DNA of 5,344 nt from JBHHZI01 sp046757965. Lineage in GTDB: Bacteria > Acidobacteriota > Polarisedimenticolia > SMYD01. The stretch is taken from assembly GCA_046757965.1 (NCBI GenBank), contig JBHHZI010000197.1, positions 1 through 5,344 on the forward strand, read 5' to 3'. The position numbers were made by a program, and so were the translations under genes. The notes below the pieces were generated by a model, which was not told the DNA's origin, did not search any database, and saw only the letters and a list, made by a program, of their open reading frames with translations. Shown here one piece after another: positions 1-5,344 of this stretch (its first letter is position 1; the number at the start of each line of letters is the position of its first letter).

Positions 1-171
1 GAACACCTTGGCCAGCTTGCCGGTTCCCGAGCCGACGTCCGTGACGACGTGATCCGGCGCCAGGCCATGCTCGGCGGCCAGGATCTCTTGGATGGCGCGG
101 GGATAGGAGGGACGGGCATGAACGTAGTCCGCCACGCGGTCGGTGAATCGTTCAGTGGGATCAGGGCTCAT
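1..171 (-). CDS. Class I SAM-dependent methyltransferase, N-terminal 57 residues (cut by left edge)
   Basis: Predicted cytoplasmic enzyme that transfers a methyl group from S-adenosylmethionine; the acceptor cannot be told from this fragment. The visible residues begin MSPDPTERFTDRVADYVHARP. This RF-x-DRV-x-DY-x-x-x-RP-x-YP opening is typical of a large family of stand-alone methyltransferases of roughly 250 residues. A classic motif I glycine loop follows at residues 44-51 (TDVGSGTG), the AdoMet-binding turn after the first beta strand. The ATG at 171 sits inside the stop codon of the upstream phosphatase gene (ATGA overlap), and a GGAG lies 9 bases before it, so the two genes are probably co-translated. 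The reading frame is open to the window edge, and the catalytic and substrate-specific parts lie outside. The fold is confident; a more specific role (UbiE-like, trans-aconitate-type or other) is not supported. Confidence 0.88.
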   Translation of the reverse strand, partial: MSPDPTERFTDRVADYVHARPSYPRAIQEILAAEHGLAPDHVVTDVGSGTGKLAKVF

Positions 172-1859
172 GGTGCAGGTCTCCGGAGCAAGGCGCTGCG
201 GTCCACGCCATCGATGGTGCCCGGCGGCGCCACGCCGATGAGTGCCGCCACGGTGGGCGCCACGTCCACCGTGGCGATGTGCTGGGCGATCGGCCCCGGC
301 GTGACGCCGGGACCTGCGATCAGGACCGGAACGTGTGTGTCATAACTGTAGGGAGAACCATGGTTCGTGCCCAGGCGGGTCGTGGCGAGGAATCCCTCCT
401 GATACTGCACGAAGAGATCCCCGCTACGTGCGGGATCGAACGAGTGGGTATACAGGCGAAAGATCGGATCGTCGGGAGGATGATTCGATTCCATCTGGGT
501 CCGCGTCCAGACCTGCCGGACGGCTGCGCACGCGGTCAGGGCGCGAACCAGCTCGTCCTCCACCTGCTGCCTGGTCAGATTGCGCTCTGCAATGAGCGAG
601 TAATTGAGATACGGAAACTTCAGGATCCATTGCCCTGCGCCGAGTGATTTCTCGAGCACGCGGCCGGCCTGCTGGACGCACGCGATGTCCTCGGGGCCGG
701 TGCGTCGTCCCGGGCGCCCGACCGATTCCAGGTATTCGGGCAGCGGCAGGACCCCGTGGTCGGCGCTCAACGTCACCAGCAGTCTCTCCCGGCCGATCTT
801 TGCATCGAGATGGTCGAGGAGGTCTCCCAGGCTGCGATCGAGGTGCAGGAGCGTATCGACGAACTCGCGGCTATTCGGACCCCAGGTGTGCCCGACAGTA
901 TCCAGCGCCGAGAAACCGAGAGCGAGCAGGTCCAGATGCTCGTCTCCGCCCAGATCCTCCTCGTCGATCAGGGTCGTCGCGAACGATGCCAGTTCGTCAT
1001 CCACGAACGGCGTGAAGAAGAACGAGTTATGGTAGCCGGCATCCGGTATCAGGGAGAAACTGCCGATGGCATGGGGGAAACCACTGCGGACCGGACCGCC
1101 GGTAATGTCCAGGATATCGAGTGCCGCGAGATCGACACCGTCGAGAGGCAGCGCGTTCCAGAGAGTGCCGAAGTGGACGTCCGTGAGTTCCCGGTCGTTG
1201 AACGCCTTCAACCAGGCTGGCTCACTTTCGGGATAGTAGCCGCTGGAGGTGAACCGGCCGCTGTAGACGTCGTACCAGAAAGCTCCGTCGGCCGTGTGTC
1301 CGCCCATGAGCACCGCGGCCCGGTCCTTGCCGCTGGCAGCAAACACCTTGGAGGCCCCATCGGCGTCCTTGAGCCAGTCCCCCAGTGCCGTGCCACGGAG
1401 GTTTGCCGGCGACCGCTGATAAGTCTCGTCCTCGACGCAGTACACCTCCTTCCGGGCCGTCCGGTCGAACCATTCGTTATCTATGATGCCTGACCGGGAG
1501 GGATATGACCCGGTGGCGAGGGCGGCATGGCCGGCCGCCGTGACCGTCACCGCATGCTCGTGATGGGCATCGGTGAACAGGGCCCCGGTGTCCAGCAGGC
1601 GCGCCAGGCCGCCGTGATACAGGGAACGGTAGCGGAGCAGATCGCGCGCGCCACCCTGGTCGATCACAATGAAGAGGATGAGCCGTGGCCGGCCGCCCGG
1701 GCCGGGGGCGAAGGCGATCTCGGTCGGGCCGGCGCCAGCGGGCTCGGCACCGGCGCCGCAGGCCGCACAGCAGAGCAGCGCGGCCACGATCACGAGGCTG
1801 GTGACGCTTCGCCTCGGACGCGACGACGCGTCACTCTCCTCTTCTGCGCCCGTCTCCAT
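168..1859 (-). CDS. PafA-type alkaline phosphatase, exported (phosphodiesterase/nucleotide pyrophosphatase fold)
   Basis: Predicted periplasmic or membrane-anchored metal-dependent phosphatase of 563 residues, close to the usual length of about 550. From the chosen start, a basic stretch (RPRR, 14-17) leads into a hydrophobic segment (about 19-33) and a CCAAC Ala/Cys region: a Sec signal peptide, possibly with an atypical lipobox at Cys34. Two-zinc alkaline phosphatase superfamily residues are present in order: Asp67 (VIDQ), nucleophile candidate Thr107 (TVTAAGHA), Asn128 (NEWFD), Lys178 and Arg180 (GKDR), Asp320 and His324 (SALDTVGHTWGPNS), Asp367-His368 (SADHG) and His500 (NHGSPYSYDTHVP). 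The Thr/Asn/Lys-x-Arg set matches the PafA phosphomonoesterase subgroup, so release of phosphate from organic monoesters is the likely role. The frame is open upstream to a GTG at 1991, but that would add 44 Arg/Gly-rich residues ahead of the signal peptide. The ATG at 1859 gives a normal export signal. A GAGG lies 10 bases before it and a GGAG directly abuts it. Phosphodiesterase activity is the main alternative. Confidence 0.93.
   Translation of the reverse strand: METGAEEESDASSRPRRSVTSLVIVAALLCCAACGAGAEPAGAGPTEIAFAPGPGGRPRLILFIVIDQGGARDLLRYRSLYHGGLARLLDTGALFTDAHHEHAVTVTAAGHAALATGSYPSRSGIIDNEWFDRTARKEVYCVEDETYQRSPANLRGTALGDWLKDADGASKVFAASGKDRAAVLMGGHTADGAFWYDVYSGRFTSSGYYPESEPAWLKAFNDRELTDVHFGTLWNALPLDGVDLAALDILDITGGPVRSGFPHAIGSFSLIPDAGYHNSFFFTPFVDDELASFATTLIDEEDLGGDEHLDLLALGFSALDTVGHTWGPNSREFVDTLLHLDRSLGDLLDHLDAKIGRERLLVTLSADHGVLPLPEYLESVGRPGRRTGPEDIACVQQAGRVLEKSLGAGQWILKFPYLNYSLIAERNLTRQQVEDELVRALTACAAVRQVWTRTQMESNHPPDDPIFRLYTHSFDPARSGDLFVQYQEGFLATTRLGTNHGSPYSYDTHVPVLIAGPGVTPGPIAQHIATVDVAPTVAALIGVAPPGTIDGVDRSALLRRPAP
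181..184 (-). promoter_or_regulatory. Ribosome binding site of the methyltransferase gene
   Basis: GGAG on the minus strand, 9 bases before the ATG at 171. It lies within the last codons of the phosphatase gene, whose TGA overlaps the ATG by four bases. The arrangement fits translational coupling or reinitiation and supports the start chosen for the methyltransferase. Confidence 0.5.
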
Positions 1860-1954
1860 CTCCGCGCGGCCTCGAGCAGCCCGCACACCCGACCGGAACG
1901 TCAATGCGCCCGCCTGGCGCCGACGTCTGGACCCGGTTCGCAAGCGGCGGGGAC

Positions 1955-1980
1955 CGCCGGGAGAATAGTCGATCCCGGCG
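1955..1980. repeat. Perfect 8-bp inverted repeat upstream of the phosphatase gene
   Basis: Arms CGCCGGGA (1955-1962) and TCCCGGCG (1973-1980) are exact reverse complements separated by a 10-base A/T-richer loop, GAATAGTCGA. The loop and inner arm overlap the possible -10 box, so the element could be an operator for a dimeric regulator. Alternatively it could form a hairpin in RNA reading through from the SRPBCC gene, though no T-run follows as in an intrinsic terminator. The repeat itself is certain; its function is inference. Confidence 0.5.
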
Positions 1981-1991
1981 CCGGCTGCCAC
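1962..1991 (-). promoter_or_regulatory. Weak candidate promoter for the phosphatase-methyltransferase pair
   Basis: Read on the minus strand, GTGGCA (1991-1986) and TATTCT (1967-1962) each match four of six bases of the sigma-70 -35 and -10 consensus, with an 18-base spacer. This is one of the few A/T-containing spots in the 249-base gap before the phosphatase. Transcription would start near 1955 and leave a leader of about 95 bases to the ATG at 1859. The match is weak and could be chance. If real, it also argues against the upstream GTG start at 1991, which would lie inside the -35 box. Confidence 0.25.
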
Positions 1992-2048
1992 ACGGCGGAA
2001 GGCGCGGGAGCGTCTTCCGGGCGGCGCGACGGCGGCAACGCACCGGCG

Positions 2049-2077
2049 GGACCGGGCGTCCTCTGGCGACCCGGACC
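2049..2077 (-). terminator. Possible hairpin downstream of the SRPBCC gene
   Basis: Arms GGACCGGG (2049-2056) and CCCGGACC (2070-2077) pair except for one central A-A mismatch, with a 13-base loop. The element begins about 30 bases after the SRPBCC stop codon, where a transcript end would be expected. No T-run follows on the minus strand, so it is not a standard intrinsic terminator, and such pairings arise easily by chance in DNA this rich in G+C. Confidence 0.18.
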
Positions 2078-2108
2078 GGCAAAGACGTGAACCACCGCCG
2101 GGAAGGGC

Positions 2109-2546
2109 TCAGCCCTCCAGGAAGTCCTTCAGCTTGCCGAGGGCTTTGGGCCAGTTGTCCTCGGCCAGCCCGTAATACCAGTCCCAGTCCGAGTCCTTGC
2201 CATAACCGTCCTGGCGAACCTTGATCCGCGACAGGTTCTCGTGGGGCTCGATATCCAGCAGAATGCGCATCGGCCCGAGAACCGGACGCTCCCTGTTGAA
2301 GTAGAGGAGGTCCTCGATGTGCAGGTGCTCTCCCGGGCGAAGTGAGCGGATCCGGCCGGCAAGGATGACGAACCCGAATCCGTCCACCGGAACATCCCAG
2401 GTGCACGACCACACGCCCCCCTGCCGTGCATCCACCAGACCCTCCCGGACACCCCACCACTTCTTCAGGGCCTGGACGTCGGTGAACGCGGCCGTGACGG
2501 CATCCGGCTCACCTGCAATCTCGATCTCACCCTCGATCTCACGCAT
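2109..2546 (-). CDS. SRPBCC (AHSA1/START-like) domain protein
   Basis: Small soluble, probably cytoplasmic protein of 145 residues, about the normal length for a single SRPBCC domain, a helix-grip fold that encloses a hydrophobic ligand pocket. The first strand (EIEGEIEIAGEPDAV, 3-17) runs into a helix and the family's typical turn AFTDVQALKKWWG (20-32). It is followed by paired strands (GGVWSCTWDV, GFGFVILAGRIRSLRPGE), a second strand set (MRILLDIEPHENLSRIKVRQ, 93-112) and the long C-terminal helix with WDWYYGLAEDNWPKALGKLKDFL (121-143). No catalytic residue or ligand can be assigned. The ATG at 2546 is chosen because a strong GGGAGGAA lies just upstream. The frame continues to 2705, but that stretch overlaps the upstream gene and is Arg/Pro-rich. 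It sits 97 bases after the DUF4440 gene and 250 before the phosphatase start. Members are often annotated as Hsp90-activator-like or toxin/polyketide-cyclase-like; neither role is shown here. Confidence 0.9.
   Translation of the reverse strand: MREIEGEIEIAGEPDAVTAAFTDVQALKKWWGVREGLVDARQGGVWSCTWDVPVDGFGFVILAGRIRSLRPGEHLHIEDLLYFNRERPVLGPMRILLDIEPHENLSRIKVRQDGYGKDSDWDWYYGLAEDNWPKALGKLKDFLEG
2520..2542 (-). repeat. 12-base tandem repeat at the start of the SRPBCC gene
   Basis: The 11-mer CTCGATCTCAC occurs at 2520-2530 and again at 2532-2542, a period of 12 bases. On the coding strand it encodes the repeated EIE of residues 3-9 (EIEGEIE). It keeps the frame, so gain or loss of a copy would change the protein by four residues in the first beta strand. 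Confidence 0.7.
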
Positions 2547-2550
2547 GAGA

Positions 2551-2558
2551 TTCCTCCC
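2551..2558 (-). promoter_or_regulatory. Strong ribosome binding site deciding the SRPBCC start
   Basis: GGGAGGAA on the minus strand ends four bases before the ATG at 2546, which puts the GGAGG core six bases away, near the optimum. The in-frame ATG pair around 2577-2582 has no comparable site upstream, so 2546 is the preferred start. Confidence 0.75.
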
Positions 2559-2580
2559 GTCTCCTTCGGGCAACCGCATC

Positions 2581-2610
2581 ATCTTAGGCCAGGACGCCCG
2601 GGAATATCGA
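2581..2610 (-). promoter_or_regulatory. Candidate promoter for the SRPBCC gene
   Basis: On the minus strand TCGATA (2610-2605) and TAAGAT (2586-2581) each match four of six sigma-70 consensus bases with an 18-base spacer. They lie in the 97-base gap after the DUF4440 stop. Transcription would begin near 2574, leaving a short leader of about 27 bases that still contains the GGGAGGAA site. The stretch is A/T-richer than its surroundings. The match is modest, and co-transcription from upstream remains possible. Confidence 0.28.
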
Positions 2611-2643
2611 CGGGGTGCGTCGCAGGTGCAGGCGAGGCGTAGA

Positions 2644-3069
2644 TCACCCTCCGGCCGGGGGCTCGGGTTGCCAGATCTCGGCCGTGATCCGCCAGCCGGC
2701 GGCAAAGCGACGAAACGTGGTCACATAGCGCCCTTCCCGGACGATGGGCGTCCCGTCGGCCTGGCTGGCGGAGAACCGGTACGCGCCGATCTCGTAGGCC
2801 ACGTCCTCCGAACGGGCGACCACGAAGCTGCTGCGGCCTGTGTCGGAGATGGCCGTGAACGTGGCGAACAGCTGCTGCCACTCGACACGGATGGCGTCCC
2901 GGCCCACCACCGGCTCGCCGGCCGGTGGGAGGCGCACCGCATCCGCCGCGTAGAGCGCCGCCAGACCGGCCGCATCTCCCGCCGCGGCCAGGCCCTCGTA
3001 GTGCCGCTTCAGCGCCTGCACTCCGGCACCGCGGTCGCTCTCCTCATCAACAGGACCGGGCCGTCTCAT
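2644..3069 (-). CDS. DUF4440 / SnoaL-like (NTF2-fold) protein
   Basis: Small protein of 141 residues, the usual size for a single NTF2-like cone-shaped domain. These domains bind small hydrophobic ligands and in some families act as isomerases, cyclases or hydrolases; the substrate here is unknown. The typical pattern is visible. An N-terminal helix (ALKRHYEGLAAAGDAAGLAALY, about 19-40) is followed by AADAVRLPPAGEPVVGRDAI (41-60), the family's 'D-A-V...P-x-G-x-x-x-x-G-R-x-A-I' signature. Next come a helix WQQLFATF and three strands including VAYEIGAYRFS (90-100) and GRYVTTFRRFAAGWRITAEIW (113-133). No signal peptide is seen; the first 15 residues are polar and look disordered. The ATG at 3069 has AGGAG nine bases upstream. 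The gene follows copA after 144 bases and precedes the SRPBCC gene by 97. SgcJ/EcaC-type annotations are used for similar proteins, but no steroid or polyketide substrate is implied by this context. Confidence 0.88.
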   Translation of the reverse strand: MRRPGPVDEESDRGAGVQALKRHYEGLAAAGDAAGLAALYAADAVRLPPAGEPVVGRDAIRVEWQQLFATFTAISDTGRSSFVVARSEDVAYEIGAYRFSASQADGTPIVREGRYVTTFRRFAAGWRITAEIWQPEPPAGG

Positions 3070-3078
3070 CGGCTTCTT

Positions 3079-3083
3079 CTCCT
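3079..3083 (-). promoter_or_regulatory. Ribosome binding site of the DUF4440 gene
   Basis: AGGAG on the minus strand with nine bases to the ATG at 3069. It is purine-rich on both sides (GGCAGGAGAAGAAG) and supports that start. Confidence 0.6.
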
Positions 3084-3141
3084 GCCGCCGGGATCGTCCA
3101 GCATGCCAGACGAGCCACGGACCGGGGTGGGGAGGCGTCCT

Positions 3142-3171
3142 CGCGCCGGGTCCACCCTGCCCCGCGGCGCG
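3142..3171 (-). terminator. GC-rich inverted repeat between copA and the DUF4440 gene (possible transcript end)
   Basis: CGCGCC (3142-3147) and GGCGCG (3166-3171) are reverse complements around an 18-base loop that can add a few more G-C pairs across a bulge. The element starts about 43 bases after the copA stop, a plausible place for transcript termination. There is no T-run, so it is not a canonical intrinsic terminator. I saw no good sigma-70 promoter in the remaining bases of this 144-base gap. Confidence 0.2.
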
Positions 3172-3213
3172 TCACCCGAGCACATGTCCACACCAGATCC
3201 GGCCGTCCATGAC

Positions 3214-5344
<2,131 letters not shown>

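Noticed and set aside
756..1493. Plus-strand open frame of 245 codons inside the phosphatase region
   Set aside because: It is wholly antisense to the phosphatase, whose active-site motifs are intact over the same stretch. It shows no domain pattern and no good ribosome binding site.
2104..2116. Short palindrome AGGGCT-C-AGCCCT over the SRPBCC stop codon
   Set aside because: The one-base loop cannot form a hairpin of this size without losing pairs, and six-base arms are expected by chance in this composition.
1831..2460. Minus-strand open frames around the 249-base gap before the phosphatase (including one at 1901-2095)
   Set aside because: They overlap the SRPBCC gene in another frame or begin at a GTG without a ribosome binding site, and encode Pro/Arg/Gly-rich sequence with no family pattern. 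I treat the gap as non-coding.

Overview
The window is a GC-rich piece of a bacterial chromosome (roughly two-thirds G+C by eye). All recognisable genes lie on the minus strand, so they read from high to low coordinates. It carries five protein genes and no RNA gene, insertion sequence, CRISPR array or prophage signature. The strong G/C bias at third codon positions, the exported PafA-like phosphatase and the small stand-alone NTF2-like and SRPBCC proteins suit an environmental, probably Gram-negative bacterium (for example a soil proteobacterium, gemmatimonadote or acidobacterium). The sequence alone does not fix the phylum.

In transcription order: (1) 5344-3214, a copper-exporting P1B-type ATPase (CopA) whose N-terminus runs off the right edge and which starts with a CPMHP/CPLCGM heavy-metal-binding module. 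(2) After a 144-base gap, 3069-2644, a 141-residue DUF4440/SnoaL-like (NTF2-fold) protein. (3) After 97 bases, 2546-2109, a 145-residue SRPBCC (AHSA1/START-like) protein. (4) After 249 bases holding a perfect inverted repeat and a weak promoter-like sequence, 1859-168, an exported PafA-type alkaline phosphatase with a complete set of active-site residues. (5) Overlapping the phosphatase stop by four bases (ATGA), 171-1, the first 57 residues of a class I SAM-dependent methyltransferase that runs off the left edge.

The genes do not form an obvious single pathway. Copper efflux and phosphate release are separate jobs, and the two small alpha+beta proteins are of unknown substrate. Only the phosphatase-methyltransferase pair looks tightly coupled. 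The gaps between the other genes are long enough for separate promoters. The most useful points are the internal-methionine trap at the CopA N-terminus, the phosphomonoesterase-type active site of the phosphatase, and the inverted repeat whose loop overlaps a possible -10 box ahead of the phosphatase. I found no convincing sign of an undescribed multi-gene system.
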